Positions 53,684 to 62,009 of a stretch of 64,000 nt of DNA are shown here, in pieces. The translations under genes and the position numbers were made by a program. The DNA comes from Flavobacterium hiemivividum (GTDB taxonomy: Bacteria; Bacteroidota; Bacteroidia; Flavobacteriales; Flavobacteriaceae): positions 434,001-498,000 of the forward strand of contig NZ_SMFO01000001.1 of NCBI RefSeq assembly GCF_004349145.1. The letters are read 5' to 3'. Under the pieces are notes generated by a model that worked only from the letters and a program-made list of their open reading frames with translations, ran no database searches and was not told the DNA's origin. Positions within the stretch are counted from its first letter, which is position 1, and every line of letters begins with the position of its first letter.

Positions 53684-56464
53684 ATGTCAAAATATTACGC
53701 ATTACTATTCATTTTAGGTTTTTCATTTTATGTATCAGCTCAAGAAAATTATACCATAAAGGGTAAAATATTGGGAAGCAACGACAACCTACCGCTCGAG
53801 TCGGCGACGGTTTATTTCACCACCGTGAAAGATTCAACCATGCTGGAATACACTTTGACAGATAAAAATGGAGATTTTATGTTTGCAGCAAAAAAACAAG
53901 ACAACCCAGTTTCGCTGAAAGTAACTTATATGGGGTTTCAAACCTTCACCGAAGAACTAAAAAACATAAATGCCAATAAAGATTTCAGCACAATCTATCT
54001 TCTAGAATCCACTAACGCTCTGGAAGGAGTTACCATAAAAGGACAGGAACCTCCTATTCGAATTAAAAATGATACTATTGAGTTTAAAGCATCTTTGTTT
54101 AAAGTTCGCCCAGATTCAAACGTGGAAACTTTATTAAAAGGACTACCTGGATTTGAAGTAGACAGCGATGGAAAAATCACTGTAAACGGAAAAGAAGTAA
54201 ATCAAGTTTTAGTAAATGGGAAACCATTTTTTGATCGCGATGGCGCAATGGCTTTGAAAAACTTACCGGCTGAAATTATTAACAAAATACAGGTTTCTGA
54301 TTTTAAAACAAAAAAAGAAGAATACGCTAAAACCGAATCGACTTCTGATAATGCGAGCATCAACCTGACTATAGATGAAGATAAAAACAAAGGCTATTTT
54401 GGCAAGTTTCTTGGCGGCTATGGTACTGACGAGCGTTATGAATCTAGTTTTGTAGTAAACTTTTTTAATAAAAACAGAAAAATAAGTATTTTAGGATCCT
54501 CCAATAACATCAACGCTCCCGGTTTTTCTATGGATGAAGTTTTTGACAATATGGGCGGTGGTAGAAACAGTAGAGGCGGCACCACTGGAAGCACAGGCCG
54601 CGGAATAACAAAATCAAACTTAGTAGGATTAAACTATTCTGATGAATGGATTAAAGGCATGCAAGCTTCTGGAAATTACAATTTTTCGAATACTGAAACC
54701 GACAATTTATACAAATCTAAAGCTATAAACTTCCTGCCTACTGGAAATTTCACTACGGAATCTCAATCGAAAACAAAAAACGAAAACACCAGCAACAAAG
54801 CAAATTTCGAACTTGAATACAAAGTAAATCCTAGTATCCGAGTCTTTGCTGCACCAAAATTTTCAACTAGTAAATCAGATAACTTTTCCGAATCAGAAAG
54901 TACGTCTATCGAAGAAAACGGAACTTTAAAGAACGACTCAAAATCAAAATCAAGTAGTCAAAATGAATCAAATACCTTTGGAAACTCCATAAACTTCAAT
55001 AAATCTTTCGATAAAAAAGCAAGAAACCTAAGTGTTGTATTGAACAACAGCAATACAAAAACAAATTCGAATGGATTTACCAATTCGGAGACCATCTATT
55101 ACGCCACACAAACGAGTGACAATAGAAATCAAAACAATCTTACTGACAGCACAAATGACACTTATTCGGCCGAAATTGAATATACAGAACCAGTAACAGA
55201 TTCGCTTCGCTTTAAAATAGGAGTGGAATACAACTTTAAAAATTCGACAAATGAGGTTAAAACATATAATTTCAACACACTAGATCAAGCTTTTTCAGAT
55301 CTTAATGACCTGCAATCTAATTATACTACTTCGACACAAAATAGCATTGCTCCAAAGGCGGGACTTCGTTTTGAAAAAAACAAGTTCACAGTAGACATCA
55401 ATTCTTCGTCTTCAATTGTTCAATATGACAATCACTCGAATTACTTAAATCAATCGACTGATTTAAACAAAAGATACATATTGCCAGAGTTAAGTGCACA
55501 AATTAGATACCGCATGGATCGTTCTAAAGTACTTACCACCAGATATAATTATTCGGTTTCACTACCATCCTCTACTGAACTACTTCCTATAGCTAACCTT
55601 GCAAACCCTTTGAATACCATTATAGGAAACCCTGATTTAAAATTAAACGAGAAACACAGCGCCCGAATCAATTATAGAAATTTTGATTTCCCCAGTCGTT
55701 CTGGTTATAGTATTTATATAAATAGTGATTTCTATGCTAGTGATATTATATCATCGTCAATATATGATGAAAACAGAAAACGAACAACTACTTATGAAAA
55801 CATATCAGGAACCTATTCTATTTCGGCAGGCGGAAGCTGGAATAAATCCATCAAACAGGAATCTAATTTGTTGCGTTATGGAATAGCCTTAAACACTAAC
55901 GTAAACACCTCCAAAGGATTTACTAACAGCGTACTTTATGACGCCACATCAATGTCAGCCGGACCTAGAATCTATCTGAACTATGATTATGGAGAGTTTT
56001 TCACTATTGCACCATCCTATAATTTCAGCTATAGCGAAACTCAATATGAAAATTACTTAATTAAATCTAGCTCGAATGTTGTACACAGAATGAACATTCA
56101 AACAACCACTTACTGGCCACAAAACTGGATTTGGGGAAATGATTTCGGCTACACTTACAATTCAAGACTATCTTCTGATTTTAAGAAAGATTTCTACTTA
56201 TGGAATACTAGTTTGTCCTACAGTTTTTACAACAAGAGCTTTACCGCCAAAGTAAAAGTTTATGATGTTTTAAATCAAAATCAGAGCAGCTCACGAACTA
56301 TTACAGCGACAACGATTCGTGATGACGAAAATACCATTTTGAAGCGCTACGGCATGTTTTCTTTAACTTATAAAATTCAAAACTTCTCCGGAATGAAAAA
56401 CCCTCCTGGCAGTAGAAACAATAGAGGAGGTCGCGAGAGTAGAGAAATGCGTTCTAACGAATAA
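53684..56464 (+). CDS. Outer-membrane beta-barrel family protein
   Basis: Protein of 926 residues. A signal peptide (about 1-19, ending VSAQ) is followed by a carboxypeptidase-regulatory-like domain (about 23-108), a plug-like region with LKGLPGFEVDSDGKITVNGK, and a large barrel with many Asn, Ser and aromatic residues. A Gly/Arg-rich tail (NNRGGRESREMRSNE) closes it. The architecture parallels the 39276-41942 protein. No SusD-like lipoprotein is adjacent, so it is not a standard glycan-uptake pair. Substrate unknown. Confidence 0.87.
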   Translation: MSKYYALLFILGFSFYVSAQENYTIKGKILGSNDNLPLESATVYFTTVKDSTMLEYTLTDKNGDFMFAAKKQDNPVSLKVTYMGFQTFTEELKNINANKDFSTIYLLESTNALEGVTIKGQEPPIRIKNDTIEFKASLFKVRPDSNVETLLKGLPGFEVDSDGKITVNGKEVNQVLVNGKPFFDRDGAMALKNLPAEIINKIQVSDFKTKKEEYAKTESTSDNASINLTIDEDKNKGYFGKFLGGYGTDERYESSFVVNFFNKNRKISILGSSNNINAPGFSMDEVFDNMGGGRNSRGGTTGSTGRGITKSNLVGLNYSDEWIKGMQASGNYNFSNTETDNLYKSKAINFLPTGNFTTESQSKTKNENTSNKANFELEYKVNPSIRVFAAPKFSTSKSDNFSESESTSIEENGTLKNDSKSKSSSQNESNTFGNSINFNKSFDKKARNLSVVLNNSNTKTNSNGFTNSETIYYATQTSDNRNQNNLTDSTNDTYSAEIEYTEPVTDSLRFKIGVEYNFKNSTNEVKTYNFNTLDQAFSDLNDLQSNYTTSTQNSIAPKAGLRFEKNKFTVDINSSSSIVQYDNHSNYLNQSTDLNKRYILPELSAQIRYRMDRSKVLTTRYNYSVSLPSSTELLPIANLANPLNTIIGNPDLKLNEKHSARINYRNFDFPSRSGYSIYINSDFYASDIISSSIYDENRKRTTTYENISGTYSISAGGSWNKSIKQESNLLRYGIALNTNVNTSKGFTNSVLYDATSMSAGPRIYLNYDYGEFFTIAPSYNFSYSETQYENYLIKSSSNVVHRMNIQTTTYWPQNWIWGNDFGYTYNSRLSSDFKKDFYLWNTSLSYSFYNKSFTAKVKVYDVLNQNQSSSRTITATTIRDDENTILKRYGMFSLTYKIQNFSGMKNPPGSRNNRGGRESREMRSNE

Positions 56465-56495
56465 CTCATAGTATTTCCTATCGCTATCATACCTT

Positions 56496-56531
56496 AAAAA
56501 CCCGTCCCGATTTATTTCGAGACGGGTTTTT
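56496..56531 (+). terminator. Terminator after the outer-membrane barrel gene
   Basis: AAAAACCCGTC pairs with GACGGGTTTTT around a 14-base loop. Confidence 0.8.
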
Positions 56532-56700
56532 AGTTTTAAGCGGTACCGTGAATTAAGATTCTTTTCTCTTTCGAATAAAATTACTTTATGTAATTAGCCC
56601 AATCCTGTAGAAATGACAAAGCCTATTTTGAACCTTAATTTTCTAATTTAGTTAGCACCGCTCCACTTAGTCATAACATTCAGAAAGTAGTGGAAAAACA

Positions 56701-56731
56701 AAAAACCCAATCGCAATGCGATTGGGTTTTT
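56701..56731 (-). terminator. Terminator of rplU-rpmA
   Basis: AAAAACCCAATCGC and GCGATTGGGTTTTT pair perfectly around AAT, with a T-tract on the minus strand, 20 bases past the rpmA stop. Confidence 0.9.
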
Positions 56732-56751
56732 TAATAAATTGAGAAAATCAA

Positions 56752-57018
56752 TTATGCTTCAACTTCAAATGGAAGTATAGATACATAAGATTTGTTATCT
56801 CTTTTCTTTTGGAAGTGTACAACTCCATCTACTCTTGCGTGTAGGGTGTGATCTTTACTGATGTAAACATTTTCACCTGGATTGTGTTTTGAACCTCTTT
56901 GTCTTACGATGATGTTCCCTGCGATAGCAGCTTGTCCACCAAAAATCTTAACACCTAAACGTTTTGATTCTGATTCTCTACCATTCTTGGAACTACCGAC
57001 ACCTTTCTTGTGAGCCAT
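56752..57018 (-). CDS. rpmA: 50S ribosomal protein L27
   Basis: Large-subunit protein of 88 residues whose N-terminus reaches the peptidyl-transferase centre. It begins [14 protein letters not shown] with no extra cleavable extension of the Firmicutes type. It also has G-V-K-I-F-G-G-Q and I-I-V-R-Q-R-G. It follows rplU by 23 bases. Confidence 0.98.
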   Translation of the reverse strand: MAHKKGVGSSKNGRESESKRLGVKIFGGQAAIAGNIIVRQRGSKHNPGENVYISKDHTLHARVDGVVHFQKKRDNKSYVSILPFEVEA

Positions 57019-57041
57019 GACGTATTAGTTTAATATTGTTA

Positions 57042-57470
57042 TTATTCTTTAGTATCTTCTTTTTTAGCTTTAGGAGCTTTTTTTACTTTAGCAGCCGGAG
57101 CTTCTTCAGTACTTTCTTCTGCTACCGCTTTTTTAGTTGCTGCCTTTTTTGGAGCTCCTAAACCAGTAATACCTTCAATTACAATTTGAGTAAGATATTG
57201 TCTGTGACCATTTCTCTTTTTGTATCCTTTTCTTCTTTTCTTTTTGAAAACGATAACTTTATCTCCTTTTAAGTGTTGTAACACTTTAGCTTCTACTGAA
57301 GCACCTTCTATAGCTGGGGCGCCTAAAGTGATTGATCCATTGTCGTCTAATAAAAGAACTTTGTCAAAAGAAACTTTTGAACCTTCTTCATTAGCCAAAC
57401 GATGAACGTAAACCTTTAAGTCTTTGCTTACTTTAAATTGTTGCCCTGCTATCTCTACGATTGCATACAT
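57042..57470 (-). CDS. rplU: 50S ribosomal protein L21
   Basis: Large-subunit protein of 142 residues. The L21 core (about 1-103) has YAIVEIAGQQFKV at the start and the basic F-K-K-K-R-R-K-G-Y-K-K-R-N-G-H-R-Q segment. A lysine, alanine and glutamate-rich tail of about 35 residues is added, as often in Bacteroidota. First gene of rplU-rpmA. Confidence 0.97.
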   Translation of the reverse strand: MYAIVEIAGQQFKVSKDLKVYVHRLANEEGSKVSFDKVLLLDDNGSITLGAPAIEGASVEAKVLQHLKGDKVIVFKKKRRKGYKKRNGHRQYLTQIVIEGITGLGAPKKAATKKAVAEESTEEAPAAKVKKAPKAKKEDTKE

Positions 57471-57500
57471 ACCAAATTGATTTATTGATTTTTAAGGTTG

Positions 57501-57530
57501 CAAATATACAATTTAATTTTTATCTCACAA
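57501..57530 (-). promoter_or_regulatory. Promoter of rplU-rpmA
   Basis: On the minus strand TTG at 57530-57528, a 19-base spacer and TATATTTG at 57508-57501, a full consensus match. Confidence 0.75.
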
Positions 57531-57652
57531 CCCTCTAAAACTAAAATTAAATTTTCTTTACTTTATATCTTATTTTGAAGGAATTACCAGCACAAAAACA
57601 CTCTCATTTTGTAATAAAAACAGCTTCTTAAACGTACATCATTAAAAAAAGG

Positions 57653-57660
57653 TATTTTTG
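57653..57660 (+). promoter_or_regulatory. -7 box of the first M16 pair
   Basis: TATTTTTG matches TAnnTTTG, 54 bases before the ATG. No -33 box is seen. Confidence 0.4.
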
Positions 57661-57714
57661 AAGCCACAATAATCTGCGTTTTCTTTAATTCTAAATGCAT
57701 TTTTATTCATATTT

Positions 57715-59040
57715 ATGGAAAAATCAATAATGGGAATTACGAACTCCCTACTCCTTGGCGGAGTCGCCACTGCCCAAAAAATAGCTTTTGAAGAATACAA
57801 TCTTGATAATGGCATGCATGTTATCCTGCACCATGACTCTTCAGCTCCTGTGGTAACCGCTTCGGTAATGTATCATGTAGGTTCGAAAGATGAAAATCCA
57901 GAAAAAACTGGTTTTGCTCACTTTTTCGAACACCTATTATTTGAAGGAACTAAAAACATCAAAAGAGGGGAATGGTTTAAAATTGTAACTTCTAATGGTG
58001 GAGTTAATAATGCCAATACATCTGATGATCGCACCTATTATTATGAGGTATTCCCTTCTAATAATTTAGAACTAGCACTGTGGATGGAATCCGAAAGATT
58101 GATGCATCCCGTTATTAACCAAATTGGGGTCGACACCCAAAACGGAGTTATAAAAGAAGAGAAAAATTCTCGTTACGACAACCAGCCTTACGGCAAAATT
58201 TTATCCATCGTTAAAGAAAACATGTTTAAAAATCATCCGTATCGTTGGTCGACTATTGGATCCATGGAACATTTAGACACAGCCACACTTGAAGATTTCA
58301 AAGCATTTCACAAAAAATTCTATACCCCAAATAACGCTGTACTAGTTGTCGCTGGAGATTTCGAAAAAAATCAAGCTAAAGAATGGATCCGAAACTATTT
58401 TAGTCCAATAGAAAAAGGTGAAGCGCTAAAAAAACAAACTTTTGTAGAAGAGCCGATAACGGAAACGATTAAAGCTACCTACGAAGATCCGAACATTCAA
58501 ATACCAATGGTGGTCGCTTCATACAGAACTCCTTCGATGAAAACAAGAGATGCTAGGGTTCTTGACTTTATATCATCGTATTTAAGTGATGGTAAGAGTT
58601 CGAAATTATACAAAAAAATCGTAGACGAAAAAAAGATAGCACTGCAAATAGGTGCCGTAGGTTTTAGCCAGGAAGATTTCGGAATGTACATTCTATATGG
58701 CTTACCAATGGGAACGCATACTGCCGAAGATCTCTTGCACGAAATCGATGAGGAAATTGTAAAAATTCAAACGGAATTGATATCTGACAAAGATTATCAC
58801 AAATTGCAAAATCAGTTTGAGAACCAATATGTGAACAAAAACTCTACCGTGGAAGGAATTGCTGAGAACCTCGCAAAGTATTATTTACTCTATGGCGACA
58901 TCAATTTAATTAATACTGAGATTGAATTGTATCACTCTATTACAAGAGAAGAAATAAGGGAAGTAGCAAAAAAATACCTGAATCCGAATCAGAGATTGGT
59001 ATTGGACTACATCCCTACTTTAGATACAACTCAGAATTAA
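57715..59040 (+). CDS. M16-family zinc protease, active subunit (first copy)
   Basis: Insulinase-type peptidase of 441 residues. The inverted zinc motif H-x-x-E-H is present as H-F-F-E-H near residue 68, with a downstream glutamate in W-M-E-S-E-R-L. The N-terminus MEKSIMGITNSLLLGGVATAQ is a weak signal peptide. It is highly similar along its whole length to the gene at 60672-61997, so the two are tandem duplicates. It is followed by an inactive partner, as is usual for bacterial M16 heterodimers. Confidence 0.9.
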   Translation: MEKSIMGITNSLLLGGVATAQKIAFEEYNLDNGMHVILHHDSSAPVVTASVMYHVGSKDENPEKTGFAHFFEHLLFEGTKNIKRGEWFKIVTSNGGVNNANTSDDRTYYYEVFPSNNLELALWMESERLMHPVINQIGVDTQNGVIKEEKNSRYDNQPYGKILSIVKENMFKNHPYRWSTIGSMEHLDTATLEDFKAFHKKFYTPNNAVLVVAGDFEKNQAKEWIRNYFSPIEKGEALKKQTFVEEPITETIKATYEDPNIQIPMVVASYRTPSMKTRDARVLDFISSYLSDGKSSKLYKKIVDEKKIALQIGAVGFSQEDFGMYILYGLPMGTHTAEDLLHEIDEEIVKIQTELISDKDYHKLQNQFENQYVNKNSTVEGIAENLAKYYLLYGDINLINTEIELYHSITREEIREVAKKYLNPNQRLVLDYIPTLDTTQN

Positions 59041-59083
59041 GAAAAAAAATATTCTATTCATCCTATTATTTGTAACAGGAATT

Positions 59084-60451
59084 ATGCAAGCAGAAAATCG
59101 CAGCCAACCGAAACCTGGAAAACCACCAGTTGTCAACCTTAAAAAACCACAAACCTTTGCCTTAGCAAATGGACTGAAAGTAATGATTGTCGAAAATCAT
59201 AAATTACCGCGGGTCACTTTCAATCTGACTATAGACAATCCCCCATTTGCAGAAGACAGTAAAAAGGGAGTTGACGAACTTTGTAGCAACTTAATTGGAA
59301 GCGGAAACCTTAAAATCACCAAAGACGATTTTAATGAAGAAGTAGATTTCCTGGGTGCCAATATAAATTTTAATTCACATGGCGCTTCCGCAAGTGCGCT
59401 TTCTAAATATTCAGGCAGAGTACTTCAACTGTTAACTTATGGCGCACTATACCCTAACTTTACTCAGGAAGAATTCGACAAAGAAAAAGCAAAACTGCTA
59501 GAAGCTATAAAATCGCAGGAAAAAAACGTAAGTGCCATTGCTAATAGAGTTGTTAATACTTTAGCTTTCGGGATCGATCATCCTGCGGGAGAATACATCA
59601 CCCAAGAAACACTTAACAATGTGACCCTTGCTGATGTAAAAGCGAATTACACTGCACATTTCGCGCCAGAGAATACTTATTTAGTAATTATTGGAGACAT
59701 TAAATACAAAGAAGTAAAACCTATCGTTGAAAAACTTTTTGGATCTTGGAAAAGAGCAAACACCCCAATAACAAACTATACGGCACCACAAAACGTTCCT
59801 TTTACACAAATTAATTTTATAGACGTTCCTAACGCTGTTCAGTCGGAAATATCATTAGTCAATACTATAGATTTAAAAATGGCTGATGAAGACTTTTTTC
59901 CAGCCGCAATCGCCACCTTTATACTAGGAGGAGATTACAACAGCTATTTAAATATGAATTTAAGAGAGGAACACGGCTGGACTTATGGTGCCAATACAAG
60001 TATAGGAGCAGGAAAATATGTTTCGAAATTAAAATCGAATTCATCGATAAGAACCACCGCAACTGACAGCGCAGTAGTTGAATTTATAAAAGAAATTAAA
60101 AGAATCAGAACCGAAAAAGTATCCGAAGACTTATTAAAAGAGGTAAAAGCAGGATACATTGGCCGTTTTGTAATGCAGGTCGAAAAACCAAACACTATTG
60201 CACGTTATGCCTTAAATGTAGAAACCGAAGAGTTGGCACCCGATTTTTATGAAAACTACATCAAAAGAATAACCGCAGTAACAGCTAAAGACATTCTCAA
60301 AGCAGCCAATAAATATTTCTTGATCGATAATACCCGAATTATAATTGCAGGAAAAGGAGCAGATGTTATTCCGGGACTTGAAAAACTAAATATCCCCCTA
60401 TTTTATTTCGATAAATACGGCAGACCCACAGACAGACCTTCGATAAAATAA
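59084..60451 (+). CDS. M16-family protease, inactive partner subunit (first copy)
   Basis: Protein of 455 residues from the first ATG. The M16 fold is clear (FALANGLKVMIVENHKLPRV), but the zinc motif region reads G-V-D-E-L-C-S-N, so it is non-catalytic, as in two-subunit M16B enzymes. The frame stays open upstream to 59036 and there encodes a typical signal peptide (K-K-K-N-I-L-F-I-L-L-F-V-T-G). The only possible first codons there are ATT (59036) and ATA, because an in-frame TAG lies at 59021. The paralogue at 62010 starts at the same place with ATG. Either ATT is used, or export has been lost. Confidence 0.85.
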   Translation: MQAENRSQPKPGKPPVVNLKKPQTFALANGLKVMIVENHKLPRVTFNLTIDNPPFAEDSKKGVDELCSNLIGSGNLKITKDDFNEEVDFLGANINFNSHGASASALSKYSGRVLQLLTYGALYPNFTQEEFDKEKAKLLEAIKSQEKNVSAIANRVVNTLAFGIDHPAGEYITQETLNNVTLADVKANYTAHFAPENTYLVIIGDIKYKEVKPIVEKLFGSWKRANTPITNYTAPQNVPFTQINFIDVPNAVQSEISLVNTIDLKMADEDFFPAAIATFILGGDYNSYLNMNLREEHGWTYGANTSIGAGKYVSKLKSNSSIRTTATDSAVVEFIKEIKRIRTEKVSEDLLKEVKAGYIGRFVMQVEKPNTIARYALNVETEELAPDFYENYIKRITAVTAKDILKAANKYFLIDNTRIIIAGKGADVIPGLEKLNIPLFYFDKYGRPTDRPSIK

Positions 60452-60482
60452 AGGTATTCGTTGCAGACAATGTCACACTTAT

Positions 60483-60522
60483 AAAGGCTCTTCATCAATA
60501 AATTTAATGAAGAGCCTTTTTT
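60483..60522 (+). terminator. Terminator after the first M16 pair
   Basis: AAAGGCTCTTCAT pairs with ATGAAGAGCCTTT around an 11-base loop, followed by a T-tract. Confidence 0.85.
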
Positions 60523-60623
60523 GTTTTTTTCGAAAAATTAACGCTGCTAACAAATGATTAACTCTCATTTTTCTTAAATACAGACGTAAATTCTTATAAA
60601 ATAAATTATTTTAGTTGTAACAA

Positions 60624-60631
60624 TATATTTG
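60624..60631 (+). promoter_or_regulatory. -7 box of the second M16 pair
   Basis: TATATTTG matches TAnnTTTG, 40 bases before the ATG. No TTG at the usual distance. Confidence 0.45.
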
Positions 60632-60671
60632 ATTGAACGACCTATACATTAAATTAATCTATTAACTACCT

Positions 60672-61997
60672 ATGAAAAAATCAATAATGGCATTAAGCGC
60701 CACGCTATTACTTGGCGGAGCCGTTTCTGCACAAAAAGTAGCTTTCGAAGAATACACATTAGACAATGGTCTACATGTTATTTTACAAAATGATCCTTCG
60801 GCCCCAGTTGTAATTACATCAGTAATGTACCATGTAGGTGCAAAAAATGAAAATCCAGAAAGAACTGGTTTCGCCCATTTTTTCGAACATTTATTATTTG
60901 AAGGAACTGAGAACATCAAGCGCGGCGAATGGTTTAAAATTGTAACCGGAAACGGAGGAACAAACAACGCCAACACCACCGAAGACCGCACGTATTACTA
61001 CGAAGTATTCCCGTCTAACAATCTTGAACTAGGATTATGGATGGAAGCCGAGAGATTGCTGCATCCAGTGATTAGCCAAATAGGTGTTGACACTCAAAAT
61101 GAAGTTGTCAAAGAAGAGAAAAGAATGCGTTATGACAACAGCCCTTACGGACAAATGATTCCAGAGGTAAAGAAAAGAATGTTCTCTAACCATCCTTATC
61201 GCTGGACAACTATTGGATCTTTGGAGCATTTAGACGCAGCAAAACTAGAAGAATTTCAAGCCTTCAATAAGAAGTTTTATGTTCCCAACAATGCTGTTCT
61301 CGTAGTAGCGGGAGATTTTGAGAACGCTCAAGCCAAAGAATGGATCCAAAAATACTTTGGCCCTATAAAAAAAGGAGCTGATATTAAAAGAGAAACTTTT
61401 GTAGAGCAACCCATTACCGAAACTATCAAAGGAAAATTTGAAGACTCTAACATTCAAATTCCAATGCTTGTAGCTGCTTACAGAACTCCGTCTATGAAAA
61501 CTCGCGACGCTAGAGTTTTAGATTTTATTTCAACAATTTTAAGTGATGGTAAAAGCTCGAGATTGTATAAAAAAATAGTAGACGAGAAGAAAGTGGCCTT
61601 ACAAATTGGCGCGTTCAACTACAGTCAAGAAGATTATGGAACGTACATCCTTTATGGATTACCTCAAGCTCCTAACACATCTGAAAACTTACTTGCTGAA
61701 ATCGATTCTGAAATTGTAAGATTACAAACCGAACTGATATCGGATAAGGAATTACAGAAACTTCTAAACAAGTACGAGAATCAATATGTAAACAGCAATG
61801 CAACTATTGAAGGAGTTGCAGAAAATCTTGCTACATTCCACATGCTGTTCAAGGACGTAAACTTAATCAATACAGAAATTGATATGTACCGTACTATTAC
61901 TCCAGAAGAAATTAGAACTGTTGCAAAAAAATATCTAAATCCAAACCAAAGATTAGTTTTAGATTATGTTCCATCAGCTGATAAAGCCACTAAATAA
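60672..61997 (+). CDS. M16-family zinc protease, active subunit (second copy)
   Basis: Insulinase-type peptidase of 441 residues. The signal peptide MKKSIMALSATLLLGGAVSAQ is good. The zinc motif H-F-F-E-H lies near residue 68, and W-M-E-A-E-R-L supplies the distal glutamate. It probably works in the periplasm as a heterodimer with the protein encoded 12 bases downstream. Compared with the first copy, it has the better signal peptide and looks like the functional version. Confidence 0.93.
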   Translation: MKKSIMALSATLLLGGAVSAQKVAFEEYTLDNGLHVILQNDPSAPVVITSVMYHVGAKNENPERTGFAHFFEHLLFEGTENIKRGEWFKIVTGNGGTNNANTTEDRTYYYEVFPSNNLELGLWMEAERLLHPVISQIGVDTQNEVVKEEKRMRYDNSPYGQMIPEVKKRMFSNHPYRWTTIGSLEHLDAAKLEEFQAFNKKFYVPNNAVLVVAGDFENAQAKEWIQKYFGPIKKGADIKRETFVEQPITETIKGKFEDSNIQIPMLVAAYRTPSMKTRDARVLDFISTILSDGKSSRLYKKIVDEKKVALQIGAFNYSQEDYGTYILYGLPQAPNTSENLLAEIDSEIVRLQTELISDKELQKLLNKYENQYVNSNATIEGVAENLATFHMLFKDVNLINTEIDMYRTITPEEIRTVAKKYLNPNQRLVLDYVPSADKATK

Positions 61998-62009
61998 TAC
62001 AGAACAAAC

